Numbered from the stretch's first letter, positions 20,851 to 30,295 are shown. The stretch: DNA of 64,000 bases from Dendrolimus kikuchii (GCA_019925095.2 CM034398.1:5037001-5101000); one strand, 5' to 3'. Translations and numbers: made by a program. The notes: generated from the sequence alone by a model not told the origin.

Positions 20851-21994
20851 TAGTCGTTTGGAGTGTCGTCAGTCAGAGATCTCGAAAGACTTCTAGGGAA
20901 GTTGACTTATGCCCCTAGGGCTCTGCGTCCGGGTGCTGCGCACCCTCGCACCCCCGGATAAATACGGCCGTGGTCGTAAATAATAAACATTTACGAGACA
21001 ATTAAATGTCGAATTCTTTCTGTAGTCACTGGTCATAAACAAGTTTTAGATATAAGGTGGATCATTGATTGATTCTAGATTGATTGCGTAACGGGTCTCT
21101 CAAGGGAGGCAAAACAAGACGCAATCTATTTAAGAAATTGTAATGATTCTAGCACTTGTTGGCCGGCAATTATGGCATTCTTTCACCATCTATCACGACC
21201 ACAAAAACGTGTCAACGCAAACATGGCGTCACATAATTATTCATGTTTCCTATTATAAGATAGTGATGGAGCTGTGTCCATAGTAATAGAAAAGTGTGAA
21301 AGTCACTGCGTATTTTTTTCTTGTATTGCTCTTTTTACAAGCTTATATTTAATTGCACAAATATTAATTTGTTTGTTTAGGTCAAAGCATGCTTCTTCAG
21401 TGCTGACAACAACAGTCGAAAATGATTTAAAAACCGACAGAAGTGAATCATCAGAGAAGTAGCCAACGAGAGAATGAGATAAATATGGAGTATCAAGATA
21501 ATTAGGATAATTATAAAGTTTACTATTTTTATAATATTTTTACCAAGCTCAAAAATTATTTTATATGTTATTGCAAAATATTACATATCATATATCACAT
21601 ATTTAATTATATTATAACACATATTATTCAGATTCCATGTTTTCACTTTGAAAAAATAATACGAAACGCTTATGATAACTAAAATAGGAAACAAATGCTC
21701 TAGTTTCAATTTGATTTATGAGCTTCAAATCTTCAAAATATTTTCAACTCTATGTCTAAGAGCATAGTGTTTAAATAATTAAATAACGAAAAGGTTTCAA
21801 AATATTTCCAACTCTATCTTTATGAGTCTAGTGTTTAAATTCGTAAATATCTCTTTTTAGTGTCGCTTTTTTCGTTTCATCGAGTTCCAAACCACAACGA
21901 TTCTAAAGAAGTAATTTCCGAAGTACTTAGTTTCCGAAAGAAACTATTGTAACATACAATGACACACGGACTGATGGACAGGCGATCGAACATG
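20851..21994. other. Unassigned spacer
   Basis: About 1.1 kb. 20915-20975 is GC-rich (GGGTGCTGCGCACCCTCGCA) without a supported frame. 21500-21840 is very AT-rich. No gene recognised; the 152-codon minus frame at 21877-22335 runs antisense to a PLE fragment. Confidence 0.45.
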
Positions 21995-22757
21995 ACTGTT
22001 TCTAAGGACACATTGCTGACATGAAACACACAAGGTCTACGAAGTCTGCAATCAGTGAATACACGCTGGATAAACCCAACCACTACATCAGATTCGATAA
22101 ACATCATCATTTCAGATCTAGAATAATGCGCGAGTCTATTGAAATCAAAAAACATCCAAATTTCAATAGACAAGATGGTTGGCAAATATCGCCTGTTTGG
22201 GATCCGATCATCAAAACTATTAAGACTCAAGCCCGGCAAAAACCAACTGCCAAACCTCAAGACACTGTGAGCTCTTTCTGCGTGCACCGTAACAAACCAA
22301 CTTGATTGACAATTTCTTTTTATTTTACCTTCCACCCATTTTAATATAATATAAAGTTATTAGTTAAGTTAAAGTTAGAACAGACGAGCTTGCATGACAA
22401 GAGTTATGAATGTCAAAGAGGCAAGTGAGGTGTGTAAGAATAAGCCAAAATGGCACTCTGTTGTTCGTGCCTACCCCGCAAGGGAACTGGCGTGAAGTTA
22501 TGTATGTATGTATGTATGTAAAGTTATTAGAGCTAAGTATGTTGCTGAAGCGGTGGCAAATTAGATTAGGCTCCCATAGAGTAAATAATAAACATAATTA
22601 AAATGAACAAGTTAGCGGAAGGCTAAATGAAAGTCTAGCAATACTCATTAACTTGACATCTTTGTCTTTCGTGATCACGTCTATTGAAAAGTGGCTGAAA
22701 CGTCGGAATAATAAAAATCAAATAAATTACCGCGCTTAAAATCGTTAAAACGTCTTA
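21995..22757 (+). mobile_element. Penelope-like element, copy D (3' end)
   Basis: 22013-22303 encodes the end of the PLE protein: ADMKHTRSTKSAISE, HTLDKPNHYIRF-like sequence, IEIKKHPNFNR and DTVSSFCV. It lies downstream of the GIY-YIG motif, which is missing. The 3' UTR continues to GTTAAAACGTCTTATT near 22757 and includes the GTGGCTGAAACGTCGGAA structure. An L-TGTA LINE fragment (22364-22519) splits the UTR. Relative to copy B it is diverged and has a small deletion, so it is older. Confidence 0.75.
22353..22530 (+). mobile_element. L-TGTA LINE 3' end, 156 bp, inside PLE copy D
   Basis: The insert 22364-22519 is flanked by AAAGTTATTAG (22353-22363, 22520-22530). Removing it restores the PLE 3' UTR as in copies A and B. 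The plus frame gives MTRVMNVKEASEVCKNKPKW, then VVRAYPARELA and a stop, followed by (TGTA)n. This is the cleanest view of the LINE's last codons. Confidence 0.85.
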
Positions 22758-23156
22758 TTATGGTTTTCAAAAATTCTATTTTTGCTAAAATGTCTACGAA
22801 ACCATAATAAATAAACCTCTGATTCATACGTTTGTAGGAAGATTGTTATCTGTTCATAAATACGGAGCGAAATTCTGCTGTAATGTATAACACGGCGTGT
22901 CCACATTTAGAACACCTAATTTAGGTAAATTTGAGAGGACTCATTGTTCGAAGTCGAAGTAGCCTCTAGGAGCCGATATAATTTTCCTATATTGGGCATT
23001 TGTCTTTTATAGAAATGTCTTAAGGCCAACTCCATAGTTGCATGATCATGAATCATTGCATCATGTATATCACTAGTATATTATTAAGTTAATGAATCTT
23101 TAAATTGTCATTAAAACGACATAAAAGAACTTATCCTGATATTTAAATATAATATT
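22758..23156. other. Unassigned spacer
   Basis: Nothing recognisable. Confidence 0.45.
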
Positions 23157-23437
23157 GCAAAAATATTTTTCGTTATCATCCGAGCGTTAAATCCCGGTTG
23201 CTTTCGGAGCGTTCCGACGCCCAGGGTCCGCTTTCCTACTTTTTACTACTCCACTTCGCGCGGTCTTCAGCATCTCCCGTTTTGAGACCATTGGTACGCA
23301 TGTCATCCTTCACAACGTCAAGCCAGCATTTCTTGGGCCTTGCCCTTCCACTGGGATCTGGCAGAGGCGGCATGGCTAGATATTTGTTCCCTACATAATT
23401 AGCCGGTCTCTTTAAAACGATTAGCAAAAAAATATTT
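23157..23437 (-). pseudogene. RTE-type LINE 3' end
   Basis: The minus frame reads RPANYVGNKYLAMPPLPDPS, then PKKCWLDVVKDDMRTNGLKT, then GDAEDRAKW: the C-terminus of an RTE-clade LINE protein. It is followed by a short 3' UTR ending GGATGATAACG. Flanking GCAAAAATATTT (23157-23168) and GCAAAAAAATATTT (23424-23437) look like a 12-bp target duplication with a 2-A length change. It is 5'-truncated to ~255 bp. The longer 146-codon frame runs into the neighbouring S copy and is chimeric. Confidence 0.7.
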
Positions 23438-23486
23438 GCATATAATATTGCAAGAATACTATAGGTATAGGTACTATAGGTATTTG

Positions 23487-23728
23487 CCAGGTGGTAGGGC
23501 GGGCATTTGCCCGACTGAATGGCTACCATCCCTGGTCTAGAGTATGCCGCCATAGCAACCTTGGATTGTGTTCCGGCAATAGTAACCAGGTTCCAATCTC
23601 CCTTAAGAGAGCAGCAGCGCATTTGTAGCACCTTTGGTAATGCAAATGTCCATAGACGATGGTAACCGCTTTCCATCTAGTGGGCCGTCTGCCTGTCTGC
23701 TGAACTCGTGCAATAAAATAAAAAAAAG
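23487..23728 (+). mobile_element. S retroposon, 5'-truncated
   Basis: Begins at CCAGGTGGTAGGGCG, the same internal point as the copy at 667, and ends CAATAAAATAAAAAAA. Confidence 0.8.
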
Positions 23729-23867
23729 GTATATTATTACCTATAATATTACAAGTACTTATTATTAAGATTTAATTTTGAAATTGACCATATTTGTACA
23801 ACTTTCTTGCATACCAAAATAAACAACTACTAAGGATCTTTTTTTCCAATGCTTTCTAGACATTAAC

Positions 23868-23912
23868 AATAGGCGGCCTTATCGCATAAAGCGATCTCTG
23901 CCAGGCAACCTC
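23868..23912 (-). mobile_element. LINE 3' UTR scrap
   Basis: GGCGGCCTTATCGCATAAAG + CGATCTCTGCCAGGCAACC is the reverse complement of the GGTTGTCTGG..AGATCGCTT..GCGATAAGGCCGCC block. Confidence 0.45.
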
Positions 23913-23998
23913 AATTAAAGGAAATTCTTAGCTAACTGGCGATGTAGGTGGAGCAAGAGAAAGAAGCAATATTATTTATTCTATACAATATGTAACAT

Positions 23999-24291
23999 AA
24001 CATGATATAAGGAGTTTTTGGCGGGACTGAAAGGGGACGTTGTGCTGTGCAGTTTTATTTTCTAAAAATGTGTAAAATTACTCGAAAATGAACAATAGTT
24101 GTAGGATATTGATAGTTTTTCAGTAGTAATTATGTGTTTTTGCGAAAAATGTGAACCATATAGCCAAATGTGGCGTTACGAGTTTTCACAAGAACTCCGT
24201 TGAATGACGTCGATTGTAGCCTACAATACAACGGCGTCTGGCTTAAAGACCTAGTTGCCAAGCCTTAAACTTAAAAAAAAACATGATATAA
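23999..24291 (+). mobile_element. P SINE copy 2, poly-A-tailed
   Basis: The insert (24011-24280) lies between copies of ACATGATATAA (24000-24010, 24281-24291). It begins GGAGTTTTTGGCGGGACTGA at the same base as copy 1. The ~220-bp body is ~90% alike by eye, then the tail switches to CTGGCTTAAAGACCTAG, TTGCCAAGCC and an A-run. That tail exists alone at 5881-5963. Noncoding. Confidence 0.75.
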
Positions 24292-24834
24292 TTATGTATA
24301 AGAGAAAATAGAACATCAGAGACGTTGCGGCGGCGCTGGGCTCATGATAATAGTGGACTGTGTCGAATTAGGGGAAATAGGAATAATTTAGAAGGAACTA
24401 TTGGAGGAAGAGCACGCACGTACCTACGTGATAAATATGAATAATACTAGAATTCCTCAGCTCCTTTTGTTTCACTTCACAAATGAACTTCTGTATTGTG
24501 GTATTTTATATTTATATAGTTTTATTTATTAACAAGGCGATGCATATACTAATATATTGCGGCGCAGTGCGGAACGGCACATAGTTATATTTTACGATGT
24601 TTGTTTACTCAGTGTATAAGCGGTGCGGTCGCGGTATAAATTATTTTATATTGTAATATTTACAACGCGAAGCGATTAATTTTATTTACGATGTCATGAC
24701 AGAGAATAATAATGTGACGTGCGTACGAAAAAAGGAAAACGCCGTCAGTTTTAAATATACAATTTAAATATAGTCGTAATAAAAGTTTGAATAGGCCGAA
24801 AGAAGTTTATATGGCATATAGCATATGAAATAAG
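24292..24834. other. Unassigned spacer
   Basis: AT-rich apart from ~24310-24430. No supported frame. Confidence 0.45.
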
Positions 24835-24904
24835 TAAATAGAAGATAATAATAAAACTACGTTTTAACGGTTTTAAGGGCGGTAATTTTATTTGATTTTG
24901 GTTT

Positions 24905-24946
24905 TTCCGACGTTTCGGCCACTTTTCAGTGGCCGTGATCACGGAA
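24905..24946 (-). other. PLE 3' UTR nested stem-loop (copy A)
   Basis: On the minus strand TTCCG pairs with CGGAA, and inside that GGCCAC pairs with GTGGCC. GAAAC follows the inner stem, as in a hammerhead ribozyme core. The other conserved strand, CUGANGA, is not present (GTGATCAC instead). Copy B has the same at 27438-27479; copy D has a variant near 22656-22695. Some PLEs are known to carry hammerhead motifs; a decayed one here is inferred. Confidence 0.45.
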
Positions 24947-25205
24947 GACAAAGATGTCAAGTGTCAACGAGTATTGTTAAAGTTTTATTTAGCCTACCGC
25001 CAACTTATTAATTTTAATTATTTAATTTTAATTTTGTTTATGGTTATTATTTAATCTATGGGAGCCTAATCTAATTTACTACCGCTTCGCAACATGTTAT
25101 GGCTTGAAGAGAAGAAGCGGCGCAAGAAACTCTTCAGCAAACATGCCTAGCTCTAATAATTTTATATAATATTAAAATGGGTGGAGGGAAAAATAAAAGT
25201 AATTA

Positions 25206-26343
25206 TCAGTCAAGTTGGTTTGTGTTCCGTTGTACGCAGAAAGAGCTCACAGTGTCTTGAGGTCTGGCAGCTGGTTTTTGCTGGGTTTGGGTCTTAATAG
25301 TTTTGATAATTGGATCCCAAACAGGTGGTACTTGCCAACCATCTTCTCTATTGAAATTTGGGTGTTTTTTGATTTCAATAGCCTCACGCATCATTTTAGG
25401 TATGAAACGATTCTCTTTCGCGAGGATTTGTGGGTTATCGAATCTGATGTAGTGGTTGGGTTTATCCAGCGTGTGTTCACTGATCGCAGACTTCGTAGAC
25501 CTTGTGTGTTTCATGTCAGCAATGTGTTCTTTTACTCGTGTTTTTATGCTCCTCTTTGTTTGCCCAATCTATGACAATCCACACTCACAATCAAGCTTGT
25601 AAACCCCTGCATCCTGGAGTGGGATATTGCATTTCACAGGTCTCAGAAATTGGGTAATCTTTTTCTGCGGCTTGAAATATGTTTTGATTGAAGCTCGCCT
25701 GAGGATGTGACCAATTCTGTCTGTGACCCCCTTGATGTAGGGTAGGGTAGCATGGCACCGCTCAACTGAAGGTGGTTTGGGGCCTTTGTGACGTTGGTGT
25801 GGAGTCTTCAGCTGATTGCGCTTGACATGCTGAAGCTCTCCAGCTATGTGGTTCTCGTCACAAATTTTCCGTGCTCTCTGAAATAAAGATTTGCCCACGG
25901 TAGCTAACTGACTAGGATGGTGGTGAGACGAACCATTAAGGTATTTAAAGGAATTGATTGAGGGTTCCTTGATCTAGAAATTTGCAGAGACTTCTATCGT
26001 TTGGGAGGACGGCAAAAGTATCGTCTACGTACCTTTTATACATCTTCGGCTTAGCCGGAGCGGTATCCAGTGCCTTCTGCTCGAAGTCTTCCATAAAAAT
26101 GTCAGCCACGACAGGAGACACCGGTGAGCCCATGGCTACACCGTTGATTTGGTCGTAGAAGCCGTAGTCCCACACGAAATAGCCTGATGTGAGGCAATGT
26201 TTTAGTAGATCTGCATATTCCTCAGGCATGTTATTGTCTATTAGCTTCCTTTTGACAATCTCAATGCAGTCTTCCACTGGTAAACTGGTAAATAAGGACT
26301 GAACATCAAAACTGACTAGTACTTCATCCTCAGCCAATGTCAA
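25206..26343 (-). pseudogene. PLE polyprotein remnant of copy A
   Basis: Three minus-strand blocks: 26343-25945 (RT with SFDVQSLFTSLPVEDCIEIV, GVAMGSPVSPVVADIF and YVDDTFAVL), 25898-25569 (linker, HILRRASIKTYFKPQKKITQ, ending GVYKLDCECGLS) and 25514-25206 (tail ending DTVSSFCVQRNTNQLD). Two frame breaks and an internal deletion separate them, and the YIG half of the nuclease motif falls in the gap. RT motif C (YVDD) is intact but the protein cannot be made as one chain. Confidence 0.85.
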
Positions 26344-26559
26344 ATTTTCAATTGCGCTGATGAAGTCGAAGGAATCCTTGACATGGTAGGGTGTGTTGCC
26401 GCGGAGATTGTTGAGTGTCTTCGCGAGATGTTGTGCCAGTCTGTATGTTGGTGAGTCAAGCTGGCTAACTAAATAGAAGATTTTTTTTTAGGTACTTATT
26501 TCTTATGTTTTGAATGTTTCATATTATTTACTGTCTACGCCGCCACTGTCATGTTTTAA

Positions 26560-26694
26560 TATTTTCCTTGGTTTCGCTTTAAGCAATAAGGCCGCCCTTT
26601 GTTCAACATTTGTTGTATCTAGCTTTTAAGAACGTAGTATTAATTTTGGTGAACAATAAAGTGTTTTCATTCATTCATTCATTCATTCATGGCG
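26560..26694 (+). mobile_element. LINE 3' end with (CATT)n tail
   Basis: GCAATAAGGCCGCCCTTTGT, then GTGAACAATAAAGTGTTTTC, then (ATTC)n. It has the same UTR organisation as 34385-34518 and 44252-44384 but a different tail unit. Confidence 0.65.
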
Positions 26695-27020
26695 ATGCCA
26701 TAAGCATTACCAACTTGCTGCCTTTTTAAGCGATTAGCAGAAGCTACTTTCAAATCCTTAATAAATGCAAGAGAAATATGTATTGGTAGATGTATGTGCT
26801 GGTAAACAGAGGACGTAAGCTCTATACTAACTAGTTCCTCAGAATACTACTAATCTCTATTTTCCAAAACGCAGAAATATAGACGTGGTCGAACCATCCT
26901 CCATCCACATTATTATCTTCAGTATAGCTCTTTGGAACGGCTTGATCAGTGTCAGAACACCAAACCTCTAAAATAATAATATAATGAAGAGGGTGCCCCG
27001 TATAGGGAGGAGAATAGCGA
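26695..27020. other. Unassigned spacer
   Basis: Nothing recognisable. Confidence 0.45.
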
Positions 27021-27024
27021 TGTG

Positions 27025-27135
27025 TAACTGCTGAGTGATTTACTCAAAAGATATATATCCGACGCGAAAAGTGATTAGATCTGTATCACTTGTATTCAAA
27101 ATGTGTCTTTATATCTTTAACTCTTTAGTTCATTC
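27025..27135. repeat. Left arm of an inverted pair around the PLE composite
   Basis: TTTATATCTTTAACTCTTTA (27111-27130) is the exact reverse complement of TAAAGAGTTAAAGATATAAA (29701-29720), and weaker inverted similarity (GAGTGATT, AAAAGATATA) continues outward. The arms may belong to an older TIR element that received the PLE. Confidence 0.4.
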
Positions 27136-27437
27136 CTGTTCCACGCGATGACTATAGATCCGAATGAGAAGAAACTAGACTAGAAAGAAAAGAGAAAGAA
27201 TGATTAGCCGGCGCACTGCGCATGCGTAGTAAGTGAACGAGGAAACCAAATATAATAGCAAGTCAAAATAAATTGTAACACTATAGTTTTATGGTGTAAT
27301 TTTGATTTAATGTAATTAATTTTATTATATTTTTTCACTCTATTTGTTTATATTTTTTTCGTAACAGTTTATCAGTATAATAAATAAAACTACGTTTTAA
27401 CGGTTTTAAGCGCGGTAATTTTATTTGATTTTGGTTT

Positions 27438-27479
27438 TTCCGACGTTTCGGCCACTTTTCAGTGGCCGTGATCACGGAA
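27438..27479 (-). other. PLE 3' UTR nested stem-loop (copy B)
   Basis: Identical layout to 24905-24946: outer TTCCG/CGGAA, inner GGCCAC/GTGGCC, then GAAAC on the minus strand. Conserved where the surrounding UTR shows small changes. Confidence 0.45.
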
Positions 27480-27739
27480 GACAAAGATGTCAAGTGTCAA
27501 CGAGTATTGTTAAAGTTTTATTTAGCCTACCGCCAACTTATTAATTTTAATTATTTAATTTTTAATTTTGTTTATGGTTATTATTTAATCTATGGGAGCC
27601 TAATCTAATTTACTACCGCTTCGCAACATGTTATGGCTTGAAGAGAAGAAGCGGCGCAAGAAACTCTTCAGCAAACATGCCTAGCTCTAATAATTTTATA
27701 TAATATGAAAATGGGTGGAAGGAAAAATAAAAGTAATTA

Positions 27740-29230
27740 TCAGTCAAGTTGGTTTGTGTTCCGTTGTACGCAGAAAGAGCTCACAGTGTCTTGAGGTCTG
27801 GCAGCTGGTTTTTGCTGGGTTTGGGTCTTAATAGTTTTGATAATTGGATCCCAAACAGGTGGTACTTGCCAACCATCTTCTCTATTGAAATTTGGGTGTT
27901 TTTTGATTTCAATAGCCTCACGCATCATTCTAGGTATGAAACGATTCTCTTTCGCGAGGATTTGTGGGTTATCGAATCTGATGTAGTGGTTGGGTTTATC
28001 CAGCGTGTGTTCACTGATCGCAGACTTCGTAGACCTTGTGTGTTTCATGTCAGCAATGTGTTCTTTTACTCGTGTTTTTATGCTCCTCTTTGTTTGCCCA
28101 ATGTATGACAATCCACACTCACAATCAAGCTTGTAAACCCCTGCATCCTGGAGTGGGATATTGCATTTCACAGGTCTCAGAAATTGGGTAATCTTTTTCT
28201 GCGGCTTGAAATATGTTTTGATTGAAGCTCGCCTGAGGATGTGACCAATTCTGTCTGTGACCCCCTTGATGTAGGGTAGGGTAGCAGGGCACCGCTCAAC
28301 TGAAGGTGGTTTGGGGCCTTTGTGACGTTGGTGTGGAGTCTTCAGCTGATTGCGTTGTAGAACTCGCTTGACATGCTGAAGCTCTCCAGCTATGTGGTTC
28401 TCGTCACAAATTTTCCGTGCTCTCTGAAACAAAGATTTGCCCACGGTAGCTAACTGACTAGGATGGTGGTGAGACGACCCATTAAGGTATTTATCTGTAT
28501 GGGTAGGTTTCCTATACACCGTATGACCAAGAGTATTGTCAGGGTTCCTTAGGATGAGCACATCCAGAAAAGCTAATTTATTATTTGCCTCTAGTTCCAT
28601 AGTAAATTTAATATTACTGCTAATGGAATTGAGATGATCTAGAAATGCAGAGACTTTATCATTTGGGAGGACGGCAAAAGTATCGTCTACGTACCTTTTA
28701 TACATCTTCGGCTTAGCCGGAGCGGTATCCAGTGCCTTCTGCTCGAAGTCTTCCATAAAAATGTCAGCTACGACAGGAGACACCGGTGAGCCCATGGCTA
28801 CACCGTTGATTTGGTCGTAGAAGCCGTAGTCCCACACGAAATAGCCAGATGTGAGGCAATGTTTTAGTAGATCTGCATATTCCTCAGGCATGTTATTATC
28901 TATTAGCTTCCTTTTGACAATCTCAATGCAGTCTTCCACTGGTAAACTGGTAAATAAGGACTGGACATCAAAACTGACTAGTACTTCATCCTCAGCCAAT
29001 GTCAAATTTTTAATTGCGCTGATGAAGTCGAAGGAATCCTTGACATGGTAGGGTGTGTTGCCGCGGAGATTGTTGAGTGTCTTCGCGAGATGTTGTGCCA
29101 GTCTGTATGTTGGTGAGTCAAGCTGGCTAACTATAGGGCGCAAGGGGATGTTGTTTGTCATACATTGGGCAAACAAAGAGGAGCATAAAAACACGAGTAA
29201 AAGAACACATTGCTGACATGAAACACACAA
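27740..29230 (-). CDS. Penelope-like RT/GIY-YIG protein, 5'-truncated, chimeric start
   Basis: An intact frame of 496 residues. Residues 1-23 come from antisense reading of inverted copy C, so the annotated Met is accidental; true PLE sequence starts near TNNIPLRPIVSQLDSPTYRL (25-44). RT motifs follow: SFDVQSLFTSL (86-96), NGVAMGSPVSPVVADIFMED (142-161) and catalytic YVDDTF (180-185). The C-terminal GIY-YIG endonuclease has GVYKLDC (364-370) and YIGQTKRSIKTRVKEH (376-391). Family members are usually ~700-800 residues, so ~250 N-terminal residues are missing. In the family, RT copies RNA primed at a nick made by the GIY-YIG domain. The lack of stops in nearly 470 true codons suggests a young copy. 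Activity is doubtful without the N-terminus. Confidence 0.85.
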   Translation of the reverse strand: MCVSCQQCVLLLVFLCSSLFAQCMTNNIPLRPIVSQLDSPTYRLAQHLAKTLNNLRGNTPYHVKDSFDFISAIKNLTLAEDEVLVSFDVQSLFTSLPVEDCIEIVKRKLIDNNMPEEYADLLKHCLTSGYFVWDYGFYDQINGVAMGSPVSPVVADIFMEDFEQKALDTAPAKPKMYKRYVDDTFAVLPNDKVSAFLDHLNSISSNIKFTMELEANNKLAFLDVLILRNPDNTLGHTVYRKPTHTDKYLNGSSHHHPSQLATVGKSLFQRARKICDENHIAGELQHVKRVLQRNQLKTPHQRHKGPKPPSVERCPATLPYIKGVTDRIGHILRRASIKTYFKPQKKITQFLRPVKCNIPLQDAGVYKLDCECGLSYIGQTKRSIKTRVKEHIADMKHTRSTKSAISEHTLDKPNHYIRFDNPQILAKENRFIPRMMREAIEIKKHPNFNREDGWQVPPVWDPIIKTIKTQTQQKPAARPQDTVSSFCVQRNTNQLD

Positions 29231-29526
29231 GGTCTACGAAGTCTGCGATCAGTGAACACACGCTGGATAAACCCAACCACTACATCAGATTCGATAACCC
29301 ACAAATCCTCGCGAAAGAGAATCGTTTCATACCTAGAATGATGCGTGAGGCTATTGAAATCAAAAAACACCCAAATTTCAATAGAGAAGATGGTTGGCAA
29401 GTACCACCTGTTTGGGATCCAATTATCAAAACTATTAAGACCCAAACCCAGCAAAAACCAGCTGCCAGACCTCAAGACACTGTGAGCTCTTTCTGCGTAC
29501 AACGGAACACAAACCAACTTGACTGA
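29155..29526 (+). pseudogene. PLE C-terminal half-domain (copy C)
   Basis: The plus frame encodes SYIGQTKRSIKTRVKEHIAD and the rest of the PLE C-terminus to RNTNQLD and a stop. The GVY half of the nuclease motif and all of the RT are absent. Almost identical to copy B residues 375-496, so it probably arose together with B. Confidence 0.8.
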
Positions 29527-29694
29527 TAATTACTTTTATTTTTCCTTCCACCCATTTTAATATTATATAAAATTATTAGAGCTAGGCATGTTTGCTGAAG
29601 AGTTTCTTGCGCCGCTTCTTCTCTTCAAATTCAGTATATCACTCACAGATAATAACTCATCTTGTCTGCAATTGACACTGACACTATACACTGT

Positions 29695-29790
29695 AAAGAT
29701 AAAGAGTTAAAGATATAAAAGAGTGACATATATCTTTGTATCAAAAAGATATAAGTATATCACTCTTTTCTTCTTGGTGAGTGATTTTTC
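29695..29790. repeat. Right arm of the inverted pair around the PLE composite
   Basis: See 27025-27135. It contains the exact 20-bp inverted match and a local CAAAAAGATATAAGTATATC stretch. Confidence 0.4.
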
Positions 29791-29799
29791 CCATCTTAA

Positions 29800-30065
29800 A
29801 GGAAGATCTTCCAGCGAGGATATAGTTATTCCTCGCAGGCCTTGGCCCATCTGTTATAGCTGAAAATGTATATATATTCTTTGTATGTTTTGGGAAACGT
29901 TTGTAACATCAATTATTGCACAGCGCCATTTATTGGCTTGTAAGTGTACATTCCACTACAATAATAACAACAATTCATGGTGTACATTTTATTTAAAAAT
30001 AAACTAAATTATAAATAAATTAAACTAAATATAAACTATACATACAATCTAAATTTAAACTATAA
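29800..30065. other. Unassigned spacer
   Basis: Nothing recognisable. Confidence 0.45.
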
Positions 30066-30069
30066 AATC

Positions 30070-30295
30070 GAGTGAATGATCAGACCGCTGTCAGTTCAAG
30101 ACGTGCCCAAGAGACTGGCCACATTGCCTCACTGAATGGCAACGCTTACGCGTTGCCCGAGGTATAAACCCGTCTTTTGCTCACGTGAGACGACCACCAC
30201 GCGTTTGGCTATCTCTCGATAAAGCTTGTGCGCCTCAGTCCCAGGGTCTTGACCACAAAAGCCGCAAATATGAAGCCATTTCCGATGGCTGAGTA
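30070..30295 (-). pseudogene. LINE-like ORF C-terminal fragment
   Basis: The minus strand from about 30292 reads WLHICGFCGQDPGTEAHKLY, then REIAKRVVVVSREQKTGLYL, then GQRVSVAIQ, a stop, GNVASLLGTS. I associate the GQR.S.AIQRGNAAS.LGT ending with retroelement proteins in insect genomes, but cannot assign a clade. The single stop replaces an Arg codon of the usual pattern. The region is clearly GC-richer than its flanks. Confidence 0.45.

Larger units (their letters stand above)
24835..26481 (-). mobile_element. Penelope-like element, copy A (5'-truncated)
   Basis: TAAATAGAAGAT occurs at 24835-24846 and 26470-26481, a 12-bp target duplication around ~1.62 kb. The minus strand holds part of the reverse transcriptase, the GIY-YIG region and a ~350-bp 3' UTR starting near 25200. 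Against copy B there are frameshifts and a ~140-bp loss around 25945. It ends on its 5' side within the N-terminal part of the RT domain. Confidence 0.85.
27372..29638 (-). mobile_element. PLE composite: copy B joined to inverted copy C
   Basis: Copy B (minus, 27380 to ~29160) meets copy C (plus, ~29156-29627) head to head. C duplicates the last ~470 bp of the coding and early 3' UTR region of B in inverted orientation. TCAGTATA stands at both outer edges (27372-27379, 29631-29638), suggesting one integration event. The junction shares TTTGTCATACATT-like bases with the normal sequence of B, hinting at microhomology. PLEs are known for odd inverted or tandem partial copies. Confidence 0.8.

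Noticed and set aside
21877..22335. 152-codon minus frame
   Set aside because: It is antisense to the PLE copy D coding end and to adjacent spacer; the sense strand has the recognisable protein.
25215..28108. 119-codon plus frames (MVCVPLYAERAHSVLRS..) in three places
   Set aside because: Antisense of the PLE C-terminus; repetition simply reflects PLE copies A, B and C.
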